From positions 1 through 42,480 of the forward strand of contig CBDBDZ010000011.1 in NCBI GenBank assembly GCA_965204215.1: 42,480 bases of DNA, read 5' to 3'. The notes under the pieces were generated by a model. The model had not been told where the DNA came from, made no database searches, and saw only the letters and a list, made by a program, of their open reading frames with translations. The DNA comes from CBDBDZ01 sp965204215 (GTDB lineage Bacteria; Pseudomonadota; Gammaproteobacteria; Pseudomonadales; GM7GCV1). Position 1 is the stretch's first letter; every line of letters begins with the position of its first letter. The translations under genes and the position numbers were made by a program. This document shows, in pieces, positions 30,239-38,343 of this stretch.

Positions 30239-30967
30239 TTAATTAGAAGGTACTCCAGGGTTACTTGAATTGACACCACATGCAGTAAAACAAGTTGTAT
30301 GATCGGTATAAGGGTTATCAAAGATACGGCACGAATCATTTGGAAAATCATCCCTACGATTATGCTCTTCCTGCAAACACTGACGTACACATTGCCACCA
30401 ATCGTCTTCTTCGCCTTCAGGGAAAATAGGACAAATGTATTGCGCAACACAAGCATAACCGCCTCCTTCTTTGCACGCCTCTCTATAGTATTCACAACTT
30501 GCAGTCCCGTATAAGCCATATGGGTCAAAATACTTCAATGGATTGCCATAAACATACCCATAGGTATTCACCCCCCCATCCAGCCCAATCGGATCAGAGG
30601 TAACATACCGTCCTATACTATTATCATAATACCGATACCAATTGTAGTGCAGTCCTGTTTCATCGTCTTGGTATTGCCCTGGGAATCTCAGTGGATTGCT
30701 GACTTGAGTGTTGGTTTGTGTGACTTCGCCGAATGCGTCGTATTGTCCTTGCCAGACTATCGCGCCGTTGGGGCGGATGAGCATCTGGGGGGTGTTTAAG
30801 TGATCGTTTTGGTAGTAGCTGGTTTGTGTGATGCCGTTGTCGTTGTGTTTGATGGCAACGGGGGCGTTTGCTAGGCTGTTTTGTGAGGAGTAGTAATAGC
30901 CTCGCATTAGTTCGCCTTGTTCGTTGTATTCGCCGATGGTGACGGCATCTGATTGACCGATATTCAT
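30239..30967 (-). CDS. Orphan Rhs fragment with CEYYREAC Cys-rich tip
   Basis: 242 residues, open. Complete core end with DHLNTPQMLIRPNG and DPIGLDGGVNTYGYVYGNPL, DPYGL. The ~90-residue tip is SCEYYREACKEGGGYACVAQ, YICPIFP, WWQCVRQCLQEEHNRRDDFP, then DHTTCFTACGV: nine Cys, spaced for several disulfides. The CxYY.xxC...CVRQCLQE..RR plan recurs in Rhs tips; activity unknown to me. The membrane partner suggests an envelope target. Confidence 0.7.
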   Translation of the reverse strand: MNIGQSDAVTIGEYNEQGELMRGYYYSSQNSLANAPVAIKHNDNGITQTSYYQNDHLNTPQMLIRPNGAIVWQGQYDAFGEVTQTNTQVSNPLRFPGQYQDDETGLHYNWYRYYDNSIGRYVTSDPIGLDGGVNTYGYVYGNPLKYFDPYGLYGTASCEYYREACKEGGGYACVAQYICPIFPEGEEDDWWQCVRQCLQEEHNRRDDFPNDSCRIFDNPYTDHTTCFTACGVNSSNPGVPSN

Positions 30968-31090
30968 TTGTTATGGGTAGTCTGCGGTGTCGTCGTAGGT
31001 GTAACGACTTTGAACGCTTTTGCTGACACCGTTCTTAAAGGTGTTGGTTTAAGCGTCCCACTATATCATAGCCGTAGCGGATGTCAGTGT

Positions 31091-31147
31091 AAGCAAAAAC
31101 TGGTCATGGAGATGATTGACGCTGTTATTCAACAACAAGCATCATAA
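31091..31147 (+). pseudogene. 3' remnant of XRE regulator gene (copy 5)
   Basis: Same 18-codon C terminus and junction as the other copies; GATGTCAGTG has one difference from GATGTCGGTG. Confidence 0.65.
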
Positions 31148-31207
31148 CTTAAAGGTGCTGTAACACCCAAACTCAGCTAATCACAACAACCTAGCTAGAG
31201 GTTATTA

Positions 31208-31447
31208 ATGACTAAAGCAGATACTACGTCAGTTGATGGCGTTTCTTCAACTCCTTTGCAAGATCAGCGTTTAGCGCACCTTGAGGATAAACTTAATCAA
31301 TTACTCGCTTGTCATGAGTTTTATGATCTGGCCATCCATGCCATTACTCACGACAACTTTGATGAGGAGCTTGGTAGACAGCGTTGGCACTTTGGCTTGT
31401 TTTTACAACAACAGTGGTTGCACGATCAAGGGCAAGACATCATCTAA
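31208..31447 (+). pseudogene. Conserved 92-codon small gene, copy truncated by TAA
   Basis: 79 codons identical in plan to the reference copy, then ATCATCTAACAACTGC creates a stop in place of IINQLQ. The lost C-terminal helix is still readable in another frame. The same change is in the copy at 38.0 kb, and a related one in the copy at 41.5 kb. Confidence 0.6.
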
Positions 31448-31473
31448 CAACTGCAAACACTTCGACAAGGAAT

Positions 31474-31492
31474 CCACAGTCCTTGACTGTGG
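31474..31492. repeat. Boundary hairpin, copy 4
   Basis: CCACAGT-CCTTG-ACTGTGG, then TACGTCC. The 115 bases after it contain CTAAACCGTGGTCTGCCCCC, a variant of the boundary word near 3483. Confidence 0.6.
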
Positions 31493-31627
31493 TACGTCCA
31501 TAATTACTATTCATTGATAGGCAAAAGGCAAAACCTGACACCCTATTTTTTCTACTGACCCTTTTTCTTGTTTTCTTTCATGAGTAGTTGCTAAACCGTG
31601 GTCTGCCCCCTCAGCTTGTCTCGGTTT

Positions 31628-32345
31628 TCAGTTGTTCTCATAATATTTTGGTAATGCCATACATTGCCACTCATGAGTATAAATACACGTGTATTCGAAG
31701 TTTACATCGCATACGATGCTATCACTTACATTAAATAATTCTCTATCTACCTTTAGTAGACTTTCAACATGATACGCATAAGCTTTGTCCCTACTGTTGG
31801 TAGATGCGGGTAATTTTTGATAGCCTGGAAAATTAAAAATAAATACTTCCGCTGGCAATAGCTCTTCAACTGCAAGCATTGCCTTCTCTCCCTTGCATAC
31901 AAACTTATTGTTTTCTAAATAAAAATCAAACTCATCCCGCCACTCATTTAATAATTTTTTATATTCAGAATCCCTTAAGAGTGAAAATGATTTACTCGAT
32001 AAATTTAACCAACTATTAATGCCTGAGTTTTTTTATAAAAGACAAACCACTAACTCTCTGCTTTCTCAACAATAATATCTTGATCTGGACATATTTCATT
32101 CCAATTAGCTATTACACTTTCAATATGATAATGCGAAGAGCCACTAAACTCATCTTTCTCAATACAACCGCGCTTTTAACGTTTCTTTGAAGAAGCTCAT
32201 GGTAATAGAGTGGTAATTGATTAGACTCAATTCTACCAAATCTGGATGCTTTTAGTGCAAAGGTCTCAACCTAATTATCTGGATCAGCCCCTATATGTAA
32301 ACTTATCATCAATAAGGCTATTATTGATATAGATTTTTTCATTTT
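31628..32345 (-). pseudogene. Exported immunity gene broken by an IS remnant, a stop and a frameshift
   Basis: The start is MKKSISIIALLMISLHIGAD, a signal peptide, ending at a stop where an IS piece (32164-32268) is inserted. Beyond it the body continues: CIEKDEFSGSSHYHIESVIA, DQDIIVEKAES, an in-frame TAG, a frameshift near 32030 in the T-run, then LRDSEYKKLLNEWRDEFDFY and an open final 83 codons (MLAVEELLPAEVFIFNFPGY to PKYYENN). Originally about 240 residues, periplasmic. Unrecognised family; its start resembles the lipoprotein immunity gene at 5.1 kb. Confidence 0.6.
32164..32268 (-). mobile_element. IS5-type element end, remnant inside an immunity gene
   Basis: About 105 bases nearly identical, in reverse orientation, to 39470-39573, where they precede an IS5-family transposase. 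The outer end is GAGACCTTTGCACTAAAAGC. Only this left end is left here; the transposase body was deleted. Confidence 0.55.
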
Positions 32346-32354
32346 ATCTAACCG

Positions 32355-32490
32355 TTAATAAGCCTTATATTCAATATCAGGCAACGCTTCATTGTGTAAA
32401 CGAACAGTGGCATTAGCCAGCCCTTGCGCATCAAGAGTGTCTGTATACATATCTGTTATTTTGAATAAGCTACCCCCAGAACCAGATTAC
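32355..32490 (-). pseudogene. Toxin-tail remnant upstream of the broken immunity gene
   Basis: Reads SGSGGSLFKITDMYTDTLDA then QGLANATVRLHNEALPDIEY, KAY and a stop 10 bases before the immunity start. The preceding text (IYSLGLNDPN) is broken by stops and there is no Rhs junction. I cannot assign an activity. Confidence 0.45.
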
Positions 32491-32555
32491 CCCGCCAAAT
32501 TAATTTGGGTCGTTTAAGCCTAAACTGTAAATTATTGGCTTAGTGGGTAACATCA

Positions 32556-32930
32556 TTATTTATGCTCTCTTATTTCAGTTGTAACGGTCAGTTTGAGTTG
32601 AAATAGAGGAAAAACAAAATACGCAATTAGAACGAGCCTAGCAAGATAGAATTCTACATAATAACCGCTACTACTATACTCTCGTATAAGAGAAAAGCCA
32701 CTTATAACGATGTCGATTAAATATAAACAACATCCAATCAAGACTATCCACCAATACTTAATGGTCAGTCTTTTACTGGTTACAGACAGAACGAGTAATA
32801 AAAGTGATGGAGCAAAAGACATGATGGGTGCTGATGTTATAAACCAGACGTATCCCAGAAGCCCTCCTGCTCCAATAACAAAGCCTATCAATCTAATGAA
32901 AAAAATTAACATACCTAATTGCACAGTCAT
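32556..32930 (-). CDS. Four-pass membrane immunity protein of the phospholipase-like tip
   Basis: 124 residues with four membrane segments (LIFFIRLIGFVIGAGGLLGY, MSFAPSLLLLVLSV, YWWIVLIGCCLYLIDIVISG, LARLVLIAYFVFPLFQL). It overlaps the toxin stop by four bases (ATGA). A membrane protein is a sensible guard against a lipase. Confidence 0.65.
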   Translation of the reverse strand: MTVQLGMLIFFIRLIGFVIGAGGLLGYVWFITSAPIMSFAPSLLLLVLSVTSKRLTIKYWWIVLIGCCLYLIDIVISGFSLIREYSSSGYYVEFYLARLVLIAYFVFPLFQLKLTVTTEIREHK

Positions 32931-33601
32931 GGATTATCTCCATCATTAGCGGCATTTTGTGCCTTGTTATAGGCAGGGTTACCACCTACACTAACCCCTG
33001 CAAGATATAGAGCAGGACCTAAAACATTTGGAGTGGGTCCACTTTCAATTACCATATCCATAAAAAATTCAATATCGCACTGAGTTTTAGTCTTAGCAGG
33101 ATTACCATAGCATGAATCGTGTGCACGGCAAGACTCAGGATAAAAGTCTGGAACTATACAATCTGTATTTTCATCTCCACAACCAGAACCAGCGGGCGCA
33201 TTCGAAGGTGGTGAAGGCAAATAAGTTCTGGGATCCCACCAATCGCCAACGGCTAAACCTAATAAATCGGTATGCTTTAATGGATTACCATATACATACC
33301 CAAATGTATTCAACCCACCCCGCAACCCAATCGGATCTCGCGTCACATATCGTCCTATACTATTATCATAATACCGATACCAATTGTAATGCAGTCCTGT
33401 TTCATCGTCTTGGTATTGCCCTGGGAATCGCAGTGGATTGCTGACTTGGGTATTGGTTTGTGTGATGCCGTTGTCGTTGTGTTTGATGGCGACGGGGGCG
33501 TTCCCTAGGCTGTTTTGTGAGGAGTAGTAATAGCCTTGCATTAGTTCGCCTTGTTCGTTGTATTCGCCGATGGTGACGGCATCTGATTGACCGATATTCA
33601 T
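32927..33601 (-). CDS. Orphan Rhs fragment with phospholipase A2-like tip
   Basis: 224 residues. Core with the 36-codon deletion (GITQTNTQV), DPIGLRGGLNTFGYVYGNPL. The tip contains SGCGDENTDCIVPDFYPESC then RAHDSCYGNPAKTKTQCDIE and FFMDM. C-x2-H-D-x2-C-Y (Cys158, His161, Asp162) followed by CD..FF is the catalytic helix pair of the phospholipase A2 superfamily, with GCG upstream as the calcium loop candidate. It would cleave membrane phospholipids, consistent with the membrane partner. Confidence 0.8.
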   Translation of the reverse strand: MNIGQSDAVTIGEYNEQGELMQGYYYSSQNSLGNAPVAIKHNDNGITQTNTQVSNPLRFPGQYQDDETGLHYNWYRYYDNSIGRYVTRDPIGLRGGLNTFGYVYGNPLKHTDLLGLAVGDWWDPRTYLPSPPSNAPAGSGCGDENTDCIVPDFYPESCRAHDSCYGNPAKTKTQCDIEFFMDMVIESGPTPNVLGPALYLAGVSVGGNPAYNKAQNAANDGDNP

Positions 33602-33755
33602 TTGTAGCCTGCGGTGTCGTAGGTGTAACGACTTTGAATGCTTTTGCTGACACCGTTCTTAAAGGTGTTGGTTTAAGCGTCCCACTGTATCATAGCCGTA
33701 GCGGATGTCGGTGGATGAGGTGTCGTTGACTTGTTTCATCATCATAACTCTATTA

Positions 33756-34178
33756 TCACCATTCTTTGCACACTTTGTCATCAGTAATAGGTGACCTTTG
33801 AATAATAGTATAGAACTCTATTTCATCATCACTAATTCTCAACACTGTACCAGGATTTACAGTTCCGTCTGAATACAGATTAATCCAAAAAGGTGGTGCG
33901 AAGACTGGATTCCCTAAAATATCACTGACTCGTTCTGCGATTGAATCCTCACTTTCACCAGCATTACAGGAATAAATGTAAATTGGAATATCCGAAGTAT
34001 ATTTTGAATGTTCTCTCAATGCATCAGCCACTTCTTCAGCACCCATATTAATTTTTCTTTCGATGAAATCAGGATTGCCATGTCCACCTATACTTAAAGA
34101 GTCTTCAGGAGGGGAAACCTCATTCAAATACTTGCTAAGCCTATCTGGTTCTGTTTCATCTGGGTTTAGAAATGAAAA
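33756..34178 (-). pseudogene. Caspase-like (C80/CHAT-type) tip fragment, copy 2
   Basis: Protein sequence appears identical to the fragment at 23466-23888, with GGHGNP and YSCNAGE and no ATG start. One upstream base differs (CTATCTGG against CTGTCTGG). It is again followed by the Rhs 5' remnant with the shared VGRLNQHL frameshift. Confidence 0.6.
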
Positions 34179-34603
34179 CTAGTAATTTCTTTATTTTCAA
34201 CATCAAACTCACCATAAAAAGTACATCTATCACCGTCTAGAATACCCACCAGTTTACTTTTCCAATAAGTCTCTGTTTCTTTATAAAATGCAAAACAAAA
34301 GGCATTAAAATAGATGATTTCCTTTGTGCCTTTATTCAAAGCGAATAGCTGCACTTTGTAACTTGGCACAACAACTCTTGATTCAAGTATCTTCTTATTT
34401 AATGCGTCCTCAACACTTTCAATCAATGGCAGAGATATGTCCCATGTTTCATAAATATCATCAAACCCATATCCTTTAGTAAATTCAGTAAGTTCGCTAC
34501 CTTTGTACTCTAAAGCATGAATATCATGGATGCGAAATCTAGCAGCAATCAAACCAACAACGATAATTTTCTTAACCATTTCAGCGCCTTCTTTTAATTC
34601 CAT
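34166..34603 (-). CDS. Membrane-anchored immunity-type protein, copy 2 (shortened anchor)
   Basis: 145 residues, identical to copy 1 at 23876 except that 24 bases are missing from the anchor: IIVVGLIAARF here against IIVVILLVLIVVGLIAARF. The deletion is flanked by the short repeat GATAA/AATAA. The remaining hydrophobic stretch is about 9-10 residues, probably too short to span the membrane, so this copy may be mislocalised. Beyond the ATG the duplicates diverge: here the text is AAATCAAAGACCTGACCCC. Confidence 0.6.
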   Translation of the reverse strand: MELKEGAEMVKKIIVVGLIAARFRIHDIHALEYKGSELTEFTKGYGFDDIYETWDISLPLIESVEDALNKKILESRVVVPSYKVQLFALNKGTKEIIYFNAFCFAFYKETETYWKSKLVGILDGDRCTFYGEFDVENKEITSFHF

Positions 34604-34645
34604 AAATCAAAGACCTGACCCCTTATCTTTAGACCCCTCTACGTG

Positions 34646-34915
34646 TTAGTCATCCCAGATAGCTACTGTTTTAACTCCATTTTTTGTATAAATATACAAG
34701 GTGATGTCGTGTATATCTTTAAAATGATAATAGCTATCTGAGGTTGTTTTTTTGCCTACCTTTTCATCAATTTCTTTTGCTATATCCAAAGACAAATCAA
34801 CTTGTCCTTTGGAATAGCCATTTAATGAACCAAGCTCAAAGCCTTTATTGTATGCAACTTTATAAGATACGAAGCTCGATATAGTCAGCAGGGCCAAGCC
34901 CAATATATATTTCAT
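34646..34915 (-). CDS. Exported or anchored immunity protein of the NlpC/P60-like tip
   Basis: 89 residues with a hydrophobic N terminus (MKYILGLALLTISSFVSYKV) and a charged mature part (AKEIDEKVGKKTTSDSYYHF, VAIWDD). It starts 18 bases after the toxin ends. Periplasmic location fits a cell-wall hydrolase target. Family not recognised. Confidence 0.6.
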   Translation of the reverse strand: MKYILGLALLTISSFVSYKVAYNKGFELGSLNGYSKGQVDLSLDIAKEIDEKVGKKTTSDSYYHFKDIHDITLYIYTKNGVKTVAIWDD

Positions 34916-34933
34916 GTCAATGCTCCTTATTTT

Positions 34934-36487
34934 CTATTTAGAACATGAGCATCGCCTAAAAACTGGCGATTGACCAGGCCTAAACCCCCAGTCATTACTC
35001 TCAACTCTATCAGTCTTAGAGCTTTGTGATGTAGTGATATCAGAGCCAGTAACAATTCCAACGTGACCTGTGGCATCAGAGTAATTAAACGGAATTGCAA
35101 TAATATCACCAGGCTTCGGATTTGTTACAACAGGATAGCCTGGAATGTCTACGTTAGGGTCTCCCCATTGGCCAGCTGTTGGCCCATTAAAGCTAAACCA
35201 GCCATTCATGTCTGGAACATTTGAACCATTTTCAAGCAAAACATCTTCCACGAATAAATTACATTTATTCGTATCTTGATCGAACCTTCCCTTTGGCTTG
35301 TAAAAACTCCAATCTCTACTTCCCGTATAGCCCGCAGCGGTAGCTGCGACATCTTTAGGGTTTCCGCAAGGGCATAGACCATTAGGGTCGGTGTACATTA
35401 AAGGATTCCCACCAACGTACGCGTATGTGTTCATACCTCCCACTAAACCAATCGGATCCCGCGTCACATACCGTCCTATACTATTATCATAATACCGATA
35501 CCAATTGTAGTGCAGTCCTGTTTCATCGTCTTGGTATTGCCCTGGGAATCGTATCGGGTTACTGACTTGAGTATTAGTTTGTGTTACCTCTCCGAAGGCA
35601 TCGTACTGCCCTTGCCAGACTATCGCGCCGTTGGGGCGGGTGAGCATTTGTGGGGTGTTTAGGTGGTCGTTTTGGTAGTAGCTGGTTTGTGTGATGCCGT
35701 TGTCGTTGTGTTTGATTGCGACGGGGGCGTTCCCTAGGCTGTTTTGTGGGGAGTAGTAATAGCCTTGCATTAGTTCGCCTTGTTCGTTGTATTCACTTTC
35801 TAAACCTTGTTCGCTGTAATGGTAATAGGTGGTTAGATCGTTAATGGTTTTGCTGGTGCGTTGTCCGAACACATTATAGCCATAACTGGCGATGGTTTGT
35901 TCGTTTTCGATGACTGCGGCAAGGCGGCCGTAGCTGTTGTATTGGTAGGTTCTGGGGTTACTGCCGCTTTGTTCAATCAATGCGCCGTTGGGGTCGTATT
36001 GGTAGTGTGTGGTTTGGTCGTCACTGCTGATTTCAATCAGTTCTTGATTGGCGTTGTAGTGGTATTGTTGTTGTCTATTGTCTTTGTTTTGCTGGGTGCG
36101 GTTGCTGTTGTCGTCATACTGCCAGCTCATTGTTTGGGTGTTGTTTTGAGTCACTGTGATGAGGCGGTCGGCTTCGTCATACCCGTAACTTTTTGGATGT
36201 TGGGAGTCGGCTTGGCGTTGTTGTGTGGTTTGGTGTTGGATTATATTGTGGGCGTTGTCGTATTGATACGCGTAGTTGAGTATTGGATTATCGGCGTGGT
36301 TGGTCACGTCTATTGTTTTGAGTCGTGCAAACCCGTCGTAGTCTTGGCTTCGTTGAACAATTGACACAGATTTTCTAACACTCTCTCGGATATAATCTAA
36401 CCTTATTCTATTATAATCAACTTTTGTATTCATCAAACAATAACATTGCTTCTTCTTTAGATGAATCACAAACCTGATCACTCGCAA
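34934..36487 (-). CDS. Long Rhs core fragment with NlpC/P60- or CHAP-like amidase tip
   Basis: 517 residues. The first ~42 are not Rhs: they come from DNA at the end of the Sel1 immunity gene, read in another frame. Rhs begins at QRSQDYDGFARLKTIDVTNH and continues to DPIGLVGGMNTYAYVGGNPL, DPNGL. The tip has DTNKCNLFVEDVLLENG (Cys409), NPKPGDIIAIPFNY and DATGHVGIVTGSD (His475): the C...GD...GHVGIV order of NlpC/P60 and CHAP cell-wall amidases. Several terminal Cys (RRCSCSK). Predicted to cut peptide bonds in peptidoglycan. Confidence 0.8.
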   Translation of the reverse strand: MRVIRFVIHLKKKQCYCLMNTKVDYNRIRLDYIRESVRKSVSIVQRSQDYDGFARLKTIDVTNHADNPILNYAYQYDNAHNIIQHQTTQQRQADSQHPKSYGYDEADRLITVTQNNTQTMSWQYDDNSNRTQQNKDNRQQQYHYNANQELIEISSDDQTTHYQYDPNGALIEQSGSNPRTYQYNSYGRLAAVIENEQTIASYGYNVFGQRTSKTINDLTTYYHYSEQGLESEYNEQGELMQGYYYSPQNSLGNAPVAIKHNDNGITQTSYYQNDHLNTPQMLTRPNGAIVWQGQYDAFGEVTQTNTQVSNPIRFPGQYQDDETGLHYNWYRYYDNSIGRYVTRDPIGLVGGMNTYAYVGGNPLMYTDPNGLCPCGNPKDVAATAAGYTGSRDWSFYKPKGRFDQDTNKCNLFVEDVLLENGSNVPDMNGWFSFNGPTAGQWGDPNVDIPGYPVVTNPKPGDIIAIPFNYSDATGHVGIVTGSDITTSQSSKTDRVESNDWGFRPGQSPVFRRCSCSK

Positions 36488-36878
36488 GAACTAGTTCAAG
36501 TAATTCCATTACTAGATTATTCTTATTTGTATTCTTATAAAGAATTGCCAACTCTAAAGCCGAGTCAATATCACCAGAATTAACTGCTCTTTTAAACCAT
36601 TTCTCTGATTCTTCAAAGTTTCCCACTTCTTTATATGTAGTACCTAAATTACCTAAAGAAACAAGACTACCTTGTTCAACTGCTCTCATATCCCACTCTA
36701 TTGATTTTTCATAATCTCTATCAACTCCTTCACCTAGACAATACATCATCGCTAAATTGCTCATTGAGTCTGTATGTCCATTCTGTGCGTTTTTTTCATA
36801 AAGTATAAAAGCATAAGGGAAGTTTCCTTTCTCATATGCCTTACTTGCTTTTAAAAAAAGTTCTTCCGTTTCTATCAT
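36417..36878 (-). CDS. Sel1/TPR-repeat immunity protein
   Basis: 153 residues from the ATG that overlaps the toxin stop (ATGA). Sel1-like repeats: AYEKGNFPYAFILYEKNAQN, SMSNLAMMYCLGEGVDRDYE, SIEWDMRAVEQGSLVSLGNL, WFKRAVNSGDIDSALELAIL. No export signal. Repeat proteins of this kind serve as immunity proteins in polymorphic toxin systems; that role is inferred from position. Its 3' end was used as the 5' end of the chimeric Rhs reading frame downstream. Confidence 0.7.
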   Translation of the reverse strand: MIETEELFLKASKAYEKGNFPYAFILYEKNAQNGHTDSMSNLAMMYCLGEGVDRDYEKSIEWDMRAVEQGSLVSLGNLGTTYKEVGNFEESEKWFKRAVNSGDIDSALELAILYKNTNKNNLVMELLELVLASDQVCDSSKEEAMLLFDEYKS

Positions 36879-37708
36879 TGTGTTAATACTCCTCCACCAA
36901 TAGCAATTCCACAAACAATTGGGTTGGCAACACATATTGTAGCAAGACATGCACCACCAACTAGAACTAACCCCGCCTGACATATATCATTACAGCTCAG
37001 AGGAGCCTTTTTCTCATTCGGCCAATCACTTGGTTTAGGTAAAGTTACTTTTTTACCTGATCCTTTTTTTCTGCATATTATCTTATTCGGATCTGTTGGA
37101 TGATTTCTACAATGCTTATAGGGTTTATTCGTATTTTTTCCAGTAGCACTACCATCACCACTATTAGCTCTTCCAGACAACCCGTACTCATCAAGTAGTC
37201 TTACTGGATTCTGTCCAACATAGCCATAGGAATGATTTAATTCTTCATTCGCAGAATCAATTATTTCAAGCAGACCGATTTCAATTGCAATCTGTAATTG
37301 AGGGTCAGAATAGTCTTTCAAAAGCCCAATCGGATCCCGTGTCACATACCCTCCTATACTATTATCATAATACCGATACCAATTGTAATGCAGTCCTGTT
37401 TCATCGTCTTGGTATTGCCCTGGGAATCGCAGTGGATTGCTGACTTGAGTGTTGGTTTGTGTGACTTCGCCGAATGCGTCGTACTGCCCTTGCCAGACTA
37501 TCGCGCCGTTGGGGCGGGTGAGCATCTGTGGGGTGTTTAGGTGGTCGTTTTGGTAGTCGCTGGTTTGTGTGATGCCGTTGTCGTTGTGTTTGATGGCAAC
37601 GGGGGCGTTTGCTAGGTTGTTTTGCGGGGAGTAGTAATAGCCTCGCATTAGTTTGCCTTGTTCATTGTATTCGCCGATGGTGACGGCATCTGATTGACCG
37701 ATGTTCAT
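36875..37708 (-). CDS. Orphan Rhs fragment with PYKHCRNHP tip and Gly-rich hydrophobic end
   Basis: 277 residues. The core end is unusual: between DPIGL and SYGYVGQNPV there is an insertion (LKDYSDPQLQIAIEIGLLEI). The tip has GDGSATGKNTNKPYKHCRNH, PTDPNKIICRKKGSGKKVTL and SDWPNEKKAPLSCND, then a hydrophobic glycine-rich tail with paired Cys (VLVGGACLATICVANPIVCG). The soluble half resembles basic toxin domains seen elsewhere; the tail could insert in a membrane. No family assigned. Confidence 0.65.
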   Translation of the reverse strand: MNIGQSDAVTIGEYNEQGKLMRGYYYSPQNNLANAPVAIKHNDNGITQTSDYQNDHLNTPQMLTRPNGAIVWQGQYDAFGEVTQTNTQVSNPLRFPGQYQDDETGLHYNWYRYYDNSIGGYVTRDPIGLLKDYSDPQLQIAIEIGLLEIIDSANEELNHSYGYVGQNPVRLLDEYGLSGRANSGDGSATGKNTNKPYKHCRNHPTDPNKIICRKKGSGKKVTLPKPSDWPNEKKAPLSCNDICQAGLVLVGGACLATICVANPIVCGIAIGGGVLTQ

Positions 37709-37885
37709 TTGTTGTAGGTAGCCTGCGGTGTCGTAGGTGTAACGACTTTGAACGCCTTCTGCATCGGTACGACTGGCGAGTTGACCATTGGCGTGATAAC
37801 TGCGTTGAATGCTTTTGCTGACACTGTTTTTAAAGGTGTTGGTTTAAGCGTCCCACTATATCATAGCCGTAGCGGATGTCGGTGT

Positions 37886-37942
37886 AAGCAAAAACTGGTC
37901 ATGGAGATGATTGACGCCGTTATTCAACAACAAGCATCATAA
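37886..37942 (+). pseudogene. 3' remnant of XRE regulator gene (copy 6)
   Basis: Same 18 codons and junction as the other six; GACGCCGTT replaces GACGCTGTT. Confidence 0.65.
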
Positions 37943-38001
37943 CTTAAAGGCGCTGTAACACCTCAACTCAGCTAATCACAACAACCTACACAGAGGTTAT
38001 T

Positions 38002-38241
38002 ATGGCTAAAACGGATAGTACGTCAGTTAAAGGCGTTTCTTCAACTCCTTTGCAAGATCAGCATTTAGCGCGGCTTGAGGATAAACTTAATCAATTACTC
38101 GCGTGTCATGAGTTTTATGATCTGGCCATCCGTGCCATTACTCACGACAATTTTGATGAGGAGCTTGGTAGATAGCATTGGCACTTTGGCTTGTTTTTAC
38201 AACAACAGTGGTTGCACGATCAAGGGCAAGACATCATCTAA
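38002..38241 (+). pseudogene. Conserved 92-codon small gene, hybrid copy with two stops
   Basis: The first codons (MAKTDSTSVKG) and the ribosome-binding region (ACACAGAGGTTATT) match the divergent copy at 3.2 kb, while the rest (VSSTPLQDQHLARLEDKLNQ) matches the common type, so this is a recombinant. A TAG at 38173-38175 (DEELGR then stop) and the TAA at 38239-38241 both interrupt it. Confidence 0.6.
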
Positions 38242-38267
38242 CAACTGCAAACACTTCGACAAGGAAT

Positions 38268-38286
38268 CCACAGTCCTTGACTGTGG
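38268..38286. repeat. Boundary hairpin, copy 5
   Basis: CCACAGT-CCTTG-ACTGTGG, then TACGTCCTCTAACGATGGGTGTCC as at 18.88 kb. A triple ACGTTATTTT repeat (38313-38358) follows and leads into the SUMF1-like gene end. Confidence 0.6.
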
Positions 38287-38343
38287 TACGTCCTCTAACG
38301 ATGGGTGTCCACGTTATTTTCACTCCACGTTATTTTCACAACG

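Noticed and set aside
34605..34640. Words AAAGACCTGACCCC (34.61 kb) and AAAGATTTGACCCC (16.87 kb) like the flanks of REP/RAYT elements
   Set aside because: Only single short words without palindromic REP units or a RAYT transposase gene in the window; not enough to call an element.
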